Part shown: piece after piece, positions 1 to 7,882 of the stretch
Position numbering within the stretch: the stretch's first letter is position 1
How the letters are laid out: each line of letters opens with the position of its first letter
Assembly (NCBI RefSeq): GCF_946885855.1
Contig: NZ_CAMPHH010000106.1
Location: forward strand, 1 to 10,696
Length of the DNA: 10,696 nucleotides
DNA from: an uncultured Actinotalea sp.
GTDB taxonomy: Bacteria; Actinomycetota; Actinomycetes; Actinomycetales; Cellulomonadaceae
Reading direction: 5' to 3'
Translations under genes and position numbers: made by a program
The notes under the pieces: model-generated
Told to the model about the DNA's origin: nothing
Databases searched by the model: none
Seen by the model: the letters and a program-made list of their open reading frames with translations, nothing else

Positions 1-62
1 ACGTCAAGGTCGCCAAGGACTGGCAGCGCGACCCCAAGCAGCTGCGCCGGCTGGGCTTCTGA
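1..62 (+). CDS. era: GTPase Era, C-terminal fragment
   Basis: Only the last 19 whole codons and the TGA stop (60-62) are present; the gene enters from the left edge. The visible tail reads VKVAKDWQRDPKQLRRLGF. This matches the end of the KH RNA-binding domain of actinobacterial Era, as I recall that family: a beta strand with VKV, then the W-x-x-(D)PK-x-L-x-x-LGF ending. Era is a GTPase that binds the 3' end of 16S rRNA and helps 30S subunit assembly; the KH domain makes the RNA contact. The era, leuA, recO, uppS order downstream supports the call, since era and recO-uppS are commonly close in Actinobacteria. The identification rests on 19 residues plus context, so it is good but not certain. 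Confidence 0.8.
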   Translation, partial: VKVAKDWQRDPKQLRRLGF

Positions 63-133
63 CCGCGGCGGGCCGGACCGCCCGCGACCGTCGCCCCGGG
101 GCGGGTCTCGGCCGGCGGTCACGGCGGCGTGGC

Positions 134-139
134 TAGACT
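134..139 (+). promoter_or_regulatory. -10 element TAGACT of a leaderless promoter
   Basis: TAGACT fits the actinobacterial TANNNT -10 consensus and ends 6 bases before the GTG at 146. Transcription would therefore start at or next to the start codon, giving a leaderless mRNA. No Shine-Dalgarno sequence precedes the GTG, which agrees with this. No convincing -35 is seen at 16-18 bases upstream. Confidence 0.55.
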
Positions 140-145
140 CCCCGG

Positions 146-1639
146 GTGCGGTACCGGATCGCCCTGAGCAGCGCCGCGGCCGTGGTGGTCCTGGCGCTCC
201 TCGGGCAGGTCGCGGGACCCGCCTGGGACCCCGTCCCGCTGACCCGCACGATCGACGTCGCGACCCCTGACACGCGCATGGGCGGCATGCCCTCCACGGA
301 CCCGGTCGGCACCTACGACGTCGCGGAGTCCGTGGTGACCGTGCCGCTGGCCGGCGCGGAGGTCGAGGCGATGGTGCGCGAGCCCCTCGGCGCGGACGGC
401 GACCGGCCGGGCGTCGTCTTCGTCCACGGGGCCGGGACGGGCCGGTTCGAGCAGGCGTTCGTCGCGCAGGCCGAGGCGCTCGCAAGCGCCGGCGTGGTCA
501 CGATGGTCCCGAACAAGCGGCTGGACACCTACTCGACGCGGGAGCGCAGCTACGTCGGGATGGCGAACGACTACCTGCGCAGCGTGGAGCTCCTGCGGGC
601 GCTGCCCGGCGTGGACCCCGGTCGGGTCGGCGTGTACGGGGAGAGCGAGGGCGCGTGGGTCGTGCCCGTCATGGCGGCCGACAACCCGTCCGTCGCGTTC
701 GCGGTGCTCGTCGCCGCCCCGGTCGTCCCGCCGCGCCAGCAGGCCGCGTTCGCCGTCGACTCCTACCTCCGGGCCACCGGGGTCCCGGTCGAGCTGCTGC
801 GCGCGATCCCCCGGATGGTCGGGATGGACTTCCCCGGCGGCGGCTTCGACTACGTCGACTTCGACGTGCAGCCGTTCCAGCAGCGCATGCGGCAGCCCGT
901 CCTGGTGGTCTACGGCACCGGCGACGCGGCGATGCCGACCGTGCAGGGAGCGCTTCAGGTGCTGGACGACCTCGAGGTGGCCGGCAACGACACGTGGACG
1001 GTCCGGTACTACGAGGGCGCGGACCACGGCATCAAGGTCGACCGCCGCCTCGTCCCGGAGTTCGCCCGGGACCTCGCCACCTGGATCCACGGCCTCCCGG
1101 GGACGGCGACGTCCCCGCCGCGGATCGCCGGGGCGGAGCCCTACCAGCGGTTCGTCGCTGCTCCGGTGGAGCGGCCCCGGTGGTTCGCCGAGGGCGACCT
1201 CCTCGTCGCCGGCATCGCCGCGTCCTTCGTCGCGCTCCTGGTGGGGCCCGCCGTGTGGCTGCTGCGCCGCGTCCGTCGCCGGACCGAGCCGGTCCTGGCC
1301 GCGGGTGTCCGGGTGCCCCTGGTGGTCATGGCCGCGGGCTGCGCGGTGACGCTCGTCCTGCTGGTGGCGTACCTGCTCGTCGTGGCCAACCTGGCGCAGA
1401 ACTACCGCACCGCGCCGCTGCTGGTCCAGGGCGGCTGGCTCGCCCTCCGGCTCGGTGGCATCGCCGCGGTCGTGGCCGGCGTCGTCCTCGTCTACCGCAT
1501 GCTCGACGGTCGCCGTCGCGGCGGGGTCCCGGCCGCGACGTCGGTCGCCGGCGAGGTCACGCTCGCCTCCGCGGTGGGAGGCAGCGTGATGATGCTCCTG
1601 CTGCTCGCGTACTGGGGCGTCTTCCCGCCGTTCTGGTGA
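146..1639 (+). CDS. Alpha/beta hydrolase with C-terminal membrane domain
   Basis: This 497-residue protein has an N-terminal hydrophobic segment (about 4-24) that could be an uncleaved anchor or signal peptide. An alpha/beta-hydrolase domain follows (about 60-315). It shows the oxyanion-hole motif HGAGTG (94-99), the nucleophile elbow G-E-S-E-G with Ser167, a likely acid Asp260 in YGTGD, and the catalytic His294 in GADHG. The triad looks intact, so it should be an active esterase- or peptidase-like hydrolase, probably facing outward. After a linker come four hydrophobic segments (about 352-374, 390-415, 428-450, 470-490), so the enzyme is tethered to a polytopic membrane module. The substrate cannot be read from the sequence. 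The GTG start is chosen because a -10 box sits 6 bases upstream and the hydrophobic N-terminus begins there. It lies 83 bases after era and appears to be transcribed alone. Confidence 0.85.
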   Translation: MRYRIALSSAAAVVVLALLGQVAGPAWDPVPLTRTIDVATPDTRMGGMPSTDPVGTYDVAESVVTVPLAGAEVEAMVREPLGADGDRPGVVFVHGAGTGRFEQAFVAQAEALASAGVVTMVPNKRLDTYSTRERSYVGMANDYLRSVELLRALPGVDPGRVGVYGESEGAWVVPVMAADNPSVAFAVLVAAPVVPPRQQAAFAVDSYLRATGVPVELLRAIPRMVGMDFPGGGFDYVDFDVQPFQQRMRQPVLVVYGTGDAAMPTVQGALQVLDDLEVAGNDTWTVRYYEGADHGIKVDRRLVPEFARDLATWIHGLPGTATSPPRIAGAEPYQRFVAAPVERPRWFAEGDLLVAGIAASFVALLVGPAVWLLRRVRRRTEPVLAAGVRVPLVVMAAGCAVTLVLLVAYLLVVANLAQNYRTAPLLVQGGWLALRLGGIAAVVAGVVLVYRMLDGRRRGGVPAATSVAGEVTLASAVGGSVMMLLLLAYWGVFPPFW

Positions 1640-1689
1640 TCCTCGCTGGCCGGGACCGGGAACGGGTTCGCGGCCGACGTCGGTTTCGG

Positions 1690-1695
1690 TAGGTT
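1690..1695 (+). promoter_or_regulatory. Possible -10 element TAGGTT
   Basis: TAGGTT fits the TANNNT consensus, with a weak -35-like TTCGCG 17 bases upstream (1667-1672). It would give a leader of about 80 bases for the gene starting at 1782. This is a pattern match only. Confidence 0.3.
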
Positions 1696-1770
1696 GCTCG
1701 CGGCGCGGGGGGTCCCGACGCCGTCCCGGCGTGTCGTCCGGGGCCCCGGACCGTGCGCCGCGTCGGCGCG

Positions 1771-1776
1771 GAGGAG
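1771..1776 (+). promoter_or_regulatory. Ribosome binding site GAGGAG
   Basis: A good Shine-Dalgarno sequence lies 5 bases before the ATG at 1782. It fixes the start of the frameshifted gene in the frame that begins at 1782, not in the frame that carries the membrane segment and the repeats. This is one of the main arguments that two frames belong to one gene. Confidence 0.7.
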
Positions 1777-1781
1777 TCACC

Positions 1782-2770
1782 ATGACCGCTCCCGAGGAGT
1801 TCACGCGCCAGCAGGCGGCGGACCCGGCGACACCGCAGCAGGTGCTGGCGGACATCGCCGCGCTGCGCCCCGACCTGCGGCCGGTGGTCGCCCTCAACCC
1901 CGCGGCCTACCCGGGCCTGCTCGAGTGGCTGGGCTCCCTGGGGGAGCCGGGGGTGGACAGCGCGCTGGCCCAGCGCCGCGAGCGCGGGGCGGCCCCCGCG
2001 GCGCGGCGGGACCCGCGGGGTCCGCGCCCCCGCAGATCGCCGGGCCCACGGGGCCGGCGTCGATGCCCGTGCCCGTCGGCGGGCCGTTCGCCAGCGGTCC
2101 GGGGCCGCAGGGTCCTGCGGCCCCCGGCGGTCTCGCCACCGGCTTCCCGGGCGGAGGGGGTCCCCTGCCGCCCGGCGGCTACGGCACCGGTCAGCCCGGG
2201 TTCGCGGGCGGGCGGCCCGGCTACCCGGCGCCGGCGGCCCCGAAGGGATCGGGGTCGCGCAAGGTCCTGTGGATCGTGCTCGGCGTGCTCGGGGCCCTGC
2301 TCGTGGTGGGCGTCGTCGTGGTGATCCTGGTGGTGAACCTGGCCCGCGGCGTGGTCGAGGACCTCGAGGAGCAGGGCTTCACGGTCGATCCTCCGCAGCA
2401 GGGTCAGGCCTACGGGGACAACCCGGAGCTCGACGCCCTGTGGGACGCCTGCGCGGGCGGCGACATGGGCGCCTGCGACGACCTCTACTTCAGCTCGGAG
2501 TCGGGGAGCGAGTACGAGGAGTTCGGCGACACGTGCGGCGGCACCACGGGCGGCGGCTCGCTCTGCGCGCAGGACGAGCCCGGAGCCTCCGGGAGCGCCG
2601 GGACCTACGGGGACGACCCGGAGCTGGACGCGCTGTGGGACGCGTGCGCGGCCGGGGACCTGGCGGCGTGCGACGAGCTCTACTTCTCCTCGGGCATCGG
2701 CACGGAGTACGAGGAGTTCGGCGAGACGTGCGGACGGACGCGGGAGCCGTTCGGCCTCTGCGCCTCGTGA
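1782..2770 (+). CDS. Membrane-anchored Cys-repeat protein, frameshifted
   Basis: Two frames make up one gene. From ATG 1782 the first frame encodes about 65-70 plausible residues (start MTAPEEFTRQQAADPATPQQ, then a Leu/Pro/Ala-rich part ending ALAQRRERG). This resembles the leucine-rich-repeat-variant type N-termini of actinobacterial membrane proteins. After about 1983-2000 this frame turns into Arg/Pro/Ser-rich nonsense and stops at 2324. The frame ending at 2770 is nonsense before that point and sensible after it. It then gives a Gly/Pro-rich linker, a transmembrane helix (KVLWIVLGVLGALLVV, about 2262-2335), an acidic stretch, and two 43-residue repeats with three Cys each. One missing base restores a single reading frame of roughly 330 residues. 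The C-terminal part is expected outside the cell. Function is unknown. Either the gene is truly broken or the base was lost in a C5 or G4 run during sequencing. Confidence 0.7.
2411..2539 (+). repeat. Cys-containing 43-residue repeat, copy 1
   Basis: This encodes YGDNPELDALWDACAGGD then MGACDDLYFSS and a tail EYEEFGDTCG. Three Cys (repeat positions 14, 22, 42) and an acidic, aromatic pattern define the unit. It matches copy 2 at 34 of 43 residues. Confidence 0.85.
2606..2734 (+). repeat. Cys-containing 43-residue repeat, copy 2
   Basis: This second copy is in the same frame, beginning YGDDPELDALWDACAAGD and ending EYEEFGETCG, with the three Cys conserved. The nine differences from copy 1 are mostly conservative (N/D, G/A, M/L, D/E, S/T). 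That points to an older duplication kept by selection rather than a recent copy. The gene ends 12 codons later. Confidence 0.85.
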
Positions 2771-2795
2771 GGCGGGGCGCCGTCGGCGCAGACGG

Positions 2796-2801
2796 TACAG
2801 T
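2796..2801 (+). promoter_or_regulatory. -10 element TACAGT of the leuA promoter
   Basis: TACAGT ends 6 bases before the GTG of the predicted leader peptide at 2808. The mRNA would then begin at that GTG, with a leuA leader of about 123 bases. No clear -35 is present. The box lies 26 bases after the stop codon of the preceding gene. Confidence 0.6.
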
Positions 2802-2807
2802 GACCGG

Positions 2808-2836
2808 GTGCGCAGCCGATGGGTGCTTCTCCTTCG

Positions 2837-2855
<19 letters not shown>
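2808..2855 (+). CDS. leuA leader peptide (leucine attenuator)
   Basis: This is a 15-codon ORF, GTG to TGA, encoding VRSRWVLLLRRRGEV. Three Leu codons in a row, CTT CTC CTT (2826-2834), sit in the middle. CTT is a codon that the neighbouring genes, which favour CTG and CTC, hardly use. The ORF begins 6 bases after a -10 box, so it would be translated as a leaderless message. Its final codons form the 5' strand of a strong hairpin, so ribosome position on the Leu codons would decide whether that structure forms. A Leu-rich leader directly before leuA is the classical layout of leucine-responsive attenuation. The ORF is too short to prove by composition; its position, codons and structure together make the case. 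Confidence 0.7.
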
Positions 2856-4790
<1,935 letters not shown>

Positions 4791-4826
4791 GCGGCGCGTG
4801 CGCCCGCCGATGTCGGTGGTCCGGGG

Positions 4827-4832
4827 GACAAT
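4827..4832 (+). promoter_or_regulatory. -10-like element GACAAT before recO
   Basis: GACAAT differs from the -10 consensus TATAAT at two positions (G for T first, C for T third) and ends 6 bases before the recO GTG. That is the same spacing as the other apparent leaderless starts here. No good Shine-Dalgarno sequence is present, apart from a G run. The leuA-recO gap is only 48 bases, so read-through from leuA is also possible. Confidence 0.45.
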
Positions 4833-4838
4833 CATCCG

Positions 4839-5570
4839 GTGACCCTGTACCGCGACGAGGCGATCGTGCTGCGCGCCCAGAAGCTGGGCGAGGCGGACCG
4901 GATCGTCACGCTCCTGACGCGCCACCACGGCAAGGTGCGGGCGGTGGCCAAGGGCGTGCGGCGGACGTCGTCGCGGTTCGGCTCCCGGCTGGAGCCGTTC
5001 ATGGTGGTGGACGCGCAGCTGCACCAGGGTCGCAGCCTCGACATCGTCACCCAGGTGGAGACGCTCGGCCCCTTCGCCCGGTCGATCTGCGGGGACTACG
5101 CGCTCTACACCGCCGGGACCGCGATGCTCGAGACCGCCGAGCGGCTCGTCGAGGCGGAGCGGGAGCCGTCGGTGCAGCAGTACCTGCTGCTCGTCGGTGC
5201 GGTCCGGTCGCTGGCCCAGCGCGCGCACGCGGCGGGCCTGGTCCTCGACGCCTACCTGCTGCGGGCACTGTCCGTGGCGGGCTGGGCGCCGTCGTTCACC
5301 GACTGCGCGCGGTGCGGGACGCCGGGGCCGCACAGCGCGTTCGCGGTCGCGTCCGGCGGGGCGGTGTGCGGGGCCTGCCGGCCGCCGGGCTCCGCGTCCC
5401 CGGCCCCGGAGACGTTCGCCCTCCTCGCCGCGCTGCTCACCGGCGACTGGCCGGTCGCGGACGCCAGCGACCAGCGGCACCGGACGGAGGCGGGCGGCCT
5501 CGTCGCCGTCTTCCTGCAGTTCCACCTCGAGCGCACCCTGCGGTCCCTGCGCATGGTGGAGCGCGTGTGA
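4839..5570 (+). CDS. recO: DNA repair protein RecO
   Basis: RecO (243 residues) works with RecR to load RecA onto SSB-coated single-stranded DNA in the RecF pathway and anneals complementary strands. The N-terminal OB-fold is clear: [20 protein letters not shown], then [20 protein letters not shown], rich in Arg/Lys for DNA contact. The helical part carries a four-Cys zinc site, CARC (Cys156, Cys159) and CGAC (Cys177, Cys180), as in many RecO proteins. The ending [19 protein letters not shown] is typical. The GTG start is chosen because the OB-fold begins at residue 2 and a -10-like box precedes it. The stop overlaps the uppS start by four bases (GTGA), implying translational coupling. Confidence 0.95.
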   Translation: MTLYRDEAIVLRAQKLGEADRIVTLLTRHHGKVRAVAKGVRRTSSRFGSRLEPFMVVDAQLHQGRSLDIVTQVETLGPFARSICGDYALYTAGTAMLETAERLVEAEREPSVQQYLLLVGAVRSLAQRAHAAGLVLDAYLLRALSVAGWAPSFTDCARCGTPGPHSAFAVASGGAVCGACRPPGSASPAPETFALLAALLTGDWPVADASDQRHRTEAGGLVAVFLQFHLERTLRSLRMVERV

Positions 5571-6454
5571 GCCCCGCCGCTCGTCGGGACCGGCGGGGCC
5601 GACCGGCCCCCACGGACGCCCCCCGACCGGCCGTCGTCGCCCCGCCGCCGCACCCGTCCGGCGCCCGGCCACCGCAGGTGCCGCTGGAGCTCGTCCCCCG
5701 GCACGTCGCGATCGTCATGGACGGCAACGGCCGCTGGGCCAACGAGCGCGGCCTGCCGCGCACGGCCGGGCACGAGGCGGGCGAGGCGGCCCTCCTGGAC
5801 GTCGTCGCCGGGGCCATCGAGATCGGGGTCACGCACGTCTCCGCGTACGCGTTCTCCACCGAGAACTGGAAGCGGTCCCCGGAGGAGGTCCGCTTCCTCA
5901 TGGGCTTCAACCGGGACGTGCTGCGCCGCCAGCGGGACACGATGCACGCCTGGGGTGTGCGGGTGCGCTGGGCGGGGCGTCGTCCCCGCCTGTGGCGGTC
6001 CGTCATCGCGGAGCTGGAGACCGCCGAGGAGCTGACCCGCGGGAACGACGTCTGCACGCTGACGATGTGCGTCAACTACGGCGGTCGGGCCGAGGTCGCG
6101 GATGCGGCCAGGGCCATCGCGCGGGAGGTGGCAGCCGGCCGGCTGGACCCGGAGCGCGTGGACGAGCGCACGGTCGCGAGGTTCCTCGACGAGCCGGAGC
6201 TCCCGGACGTCGACCTGTTCCTGCGGACCTCGGGCGAGCAGCGGACCTCGAACTTCATGATCTGGCAGGCGGCGTACGCGGAGCTGGTGTTCCTGCCCGA
6301 GTACTGGCCCGACGTCGACCGGCGCCACCTGTGGCGCGCCGTCGAGGACTACGCGCGGCGGGACCGGCGGTACGGGGGAGCGGTCGACCGGGCCGCAGCA
6401 GCGGACACCACCGCGGGCCCGTCGACGGCGGCGCCGGAGGACGGTGACGGCTAA
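5567..6454 (+). CDS. uppS: Polyprenyl diphosphate synthase (UppS family)
   Basis: This cytoplasmic cis-prenyltransferase (295 residues) adds isopentenyl units to an allylic diphosphate to make the polyprenyl carrier used in peptidoglycan and glycan assembly. Visible motifs are MDGNGRWA (51-58, with the catalytic Asp52), FSTENW (96-101), the NYGGR loop (170-174), and [11 protein letters not shown] (220-230) for diphosphate binding. The first about 40 residues are an Arg/Pro-rich extension and the last about 25 an Ala/Thr/Asp tail, both outside the conserved core. Position right after recO matches the actinobacterial gene that makes the long C50/C55 product rather than Z-farnesyl diphosphate; chain length cannot be read directly. 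The GTG start at the GTGA overlap with recO is preferred. A start nearer the core is possible but none has better support. Confidence 0.93.
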   Translation: MSPAARRDRRGRPAPTDAPRPAVVAPPPHPSGARPPQVPLELVPRHVAIVMDGNGRWANERGLPRTAGHEAGEAALLDVVAGAIEIGVTHVSAYAFSTENWKRSPEEVRFLMGFNRDVLRRQRDTMHAWGVRVRWAGRRPRLWRSVIAELETAEELTRGNDVCTLTMCVNYGGRAEVADAARAIAREVAAGRLDPERVDERTVARFLDEPELPDVDLFLRTSGEQRTSNFMIWQAAYAELVFLPEYWPDVDRRHLWRAVEDYARRDRRYGGAVDRAAAADTTAGPSTAAPEDGDG

Positions 6455-6457
6455 CGT
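6452..6457 (+). promoter_or_regulatory. -10 element TAACGT overlapping the uppS stop
   Basis: TAACGT fits TANNNT and ends 7 bases before ATG 6465, so it would drive a leaderless mRNA for the VOC protein. The uppS TAA stop is the first half of this box, so one short sequence serves both purposes. No -35 is evident. Confidence 0.5.
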
Positions 6458-6464
6458 CGGCGGC

Positions 6465-6815
6465 ATGACAGCACTGACGATCGGCATGGTCACGTTCGAC
6501 TGCCACGACCCCCGTGCGCTCGCCGCCTGGTGGGCCGACCGCCTCGAGGGGCGCATCGCCGTGGACCACGACGGGGAGTTCGTCATCGTGGCGACGCCGC
6601 GGGGGCCGCACCTCGGCTTCCAGCGCGTCGAGCAGCCCACCCCCGGCAAGAACCGGGTCCACCTGGACCTGGAGGCGCTGGACCGCGACGACGAGGTCGA
6701 GCGGCTGCAGCTGGCCGGTGCCCAGGTCGTCGCCCGCCATGAGCTGCCGGACTTCGCGTGGGTGGTCCTGGCGGACCCGGAGGGTAACCACTTCTGCGTC
6801 TCCGCCCGCGGCTGA
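6465..6815 (+). CDS. VOC / glyoxalase-like domain protein
   Basis: This small protein (116 residues) has the vicinal-oxygen-chelate fold pattern. The N-terminal strand and helix are MVTFDCHDPRALAAWWADRL, a middle VDHDGEFVIVATP strand follows, then GKNRVHLDLEA with a His on a beta strand, and the end is WVVLADPEGNHFCVSARG. That ending (DPEGN-x-FC) is typical of the Glyoxalase_6 subgroup common in actinomycetes. Family members bind metals, antibiotics or metabolites; no substrate can be assigned. ATG 6465 is preferred over the in-frame GTG at 6444 because the domain starts within a few residues and a -10 box lies 7 bases upstream. The 6444 start would overlap uppS by 11 bases. Confidence 0.88.
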   Translation: MTALTIGMVTFDCHDPRALAAWWADRLEGRIAVDHDGEFVIVATPRGPHLGFQRVEQPTPGKNRVHLDLEALDRDDEVERLQLAGAQVVARHELPDFAWVVLADPEGNHFCVSARG

Positions 6816-6871
6816 GCCGTCCGCGCGCGTCCACCAGGATCGTCGGCGTCCGGCCGCACGGCCCCGAGGGC

Positions 6872-6888
6872 GCTCCCCCTCAGGGGGC
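6872..6888. terminator. Possible hairpin between convergent genes
   Basis: CCCCC (6875-6879) and GGGGG (6883-6887) form a 5-bp all-GC stem with loop TCA. The loop is the stop codon of the minus-strand membrane gene. It lies where the two gene blocks converge, so it could help end both transcripts. There is no T-run on either side, so it is not a standard intrinsic terminator. The rest of the 64-base gap (6816-6879) shows only another short GGCC inverted repeat (6852-6863). Confidence 0.25.
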
Positions 6889-7464
6889 GGTGGCCGCGTC
6901 GTCGCGGGTGCGGCCGTCGGACGTCCGGTCGACGGGCACCCGCTCGTCGTGGGCGCGCTCGTGGTGGGCCCTCTCGGCGAGCTGCTCGACGGTCTCCGCC
7001 TCGCGCCGGCGCCGGCGGCGCAGCACGAGGGCGGTGACCGCGACGGCCACGACGACGCCCGCGCCGGCCAGTGCCCACGGGGACCGGGCGGCCAGCGCCA
7101 CGGCGCCGTACACGGCCGCGGTCCCGCCGCCGGTCCAGACCAGTGCCCACACCAGCCACCCGGGCACGGACCACAGCGTGTAGCGCAGCCAGTGCAGCCG
7201 CAGGAGCCCGGACGCGCCGTGCACGGCGGACTGCAGCCCGACGGTGAGGAAGGACAGCGGCACGACCGGCATGCCCCACCGCTCGATGAGCTGCACCGCG
7301 CGCCGCGTCCGCGGCCCCTCCAGGCGGGCGGACCAACGGCTGTGCAGGACGCCGGCCGCGATGCCCCGCCCGAGCCAGTAAAGGGCCTGGGAGCGCAGGG
7401 CGGCGCCGAGGACGAAGAAGAGGTACAGCCAGACGAACGGCCAGCTGGCCAGCCAGCTCGGCAC
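6880..7464 (-). CDS. DedA/VTT-like membrane protein
   Basis: This 194-residue integral membrane protein has hydrophobic segments at about 5-30, 66-82, 95-120 and 131-149. The pattern ERWGMPVVPLSFLTVGLQSA (61-80), then HWLRYTLWSVPGWLVWALVW, resembles the VTT (DedA/SNARE-associated) core, in which a loop with Gly, Pro and Arg dips into the membrane. DedA proteins are linked to lipid-carrier flipping and proton-dependent homeostasis. Here only the general family is suggested and the match is by eye. The tail (150-194) is charged and has several His residues (HHERAHDER). The GTG start lies 1 base after the zur stop, so the gene is probably co-transcribed with the zinc operon. That link could be functional or just positional. 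Confidence 0.65.
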   Translation of the reverse strand: MPSWLASWPFVWLYLFFVLGAALRSQALYWLGRGIAAGVLHSRWSARLEGPRTRRAVQLIERWGMPVVPLSFLTVGLQSAVHGASGLLRLHWLRYTLWSVPGWLVWALVWTGGGTAAVYGAVALAARSPWALAGAGVVVAVAVTALVLRRRRRREAETVEQLAERAHHERAHDERVPVDRTSDGRTRDDAATAP

Positions 7465-7465
7465 G

Positions 7466-7882
7466 TCAGCCGTCCGTGGGGGCAGCGGGCCGCACCGCCG
7501 TGGCCGCGCAGGCGGCGCACGTGCCGAACAGCTCGATGGTGTGGCTGATGTCGCTGTACCCGTGGCTCGCGCCGATCTGCGCGGCCCACGCCTCGACCGC
7601 GGGCCCGTCGATCTCGACCGTCGCCCCGCACGAGCGGCACACGAGGTGGTGGTGGTGCTCGCTGCGCTCGCACCGGCGGTACACCGACTCGCCGTCGTCG
7701 GTGCGCAGGACGTCGACGACGCCCGCCTCTGCGAGGGCCTGCAGCGTCCGGTAGACGGTCGCCAGGCCGATGCCGTGGCCCTGGTCGCGCAGGAGCTCGT
7801 GCAGCTGCTGGGCGCTGCGGAAGTCCTCGACGGTGGTCAGGGCGTCGGCGACGGCGGTGCGCTGCCGGGTCATGCGCTGCAT
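7466..7882 (-). CDS. zur: Zinc uptake regulator Zur (Fur family)
   Basis: This 138-residue Fur-family repressor has a winged helix, MTRQRTAVADAL to GIGLATVYRTLQALAEAGVV, with the recognition helix at about 38-50. It is followed by the metal-binding dimerisation domain. Ligand candidates are Cys71, the His run 76-79, the structural zinc pairs Cys82/Cys85 (CRSC) and Cys122/Cys125 (CAAC), and His107 and His114. Location inside a znu operon argues for zinc-responsive Zur (called FurB in mycobacteria) rather than iron-responsive Fur. With zinc bound it should repress znuACB, and being in the same operon it would also control itself. The start ATG shares its A with the znuB stop (TGATG). A second in-frame ATG at 7873 is possible. 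Confidence 0.93.
   Translation of the reverse strand: MQRMTRQRTAVADALTTVEDFRSAQQLHELLRDQGHGIGLATVYRTLQALAEAGVVDVLRTDDGESVYRRCERSEHHHHLVCRSCGATVEIDGPAVEAWAAQIGASHGYSDISHTIELFGTCAACAATAVRPAAPTDG

Noticed and set aside
119..1897. 592-codon open frame on the minus strand
   Set aside because: It is antisense to the alpha/beta hydrolase with its full catalytic triad. Composition is low-complexity Arg/His/Asp, typical of a shadow frame.
1983..2000. Programmed -1 ribosomal frameshift in the Cys-repeat gene
   Set aside because: No X-XXY-YYZ heptamer in the correct register; GCC CCC offers only single-tRNA slippage. A homopolymer indel explains the data more simply.
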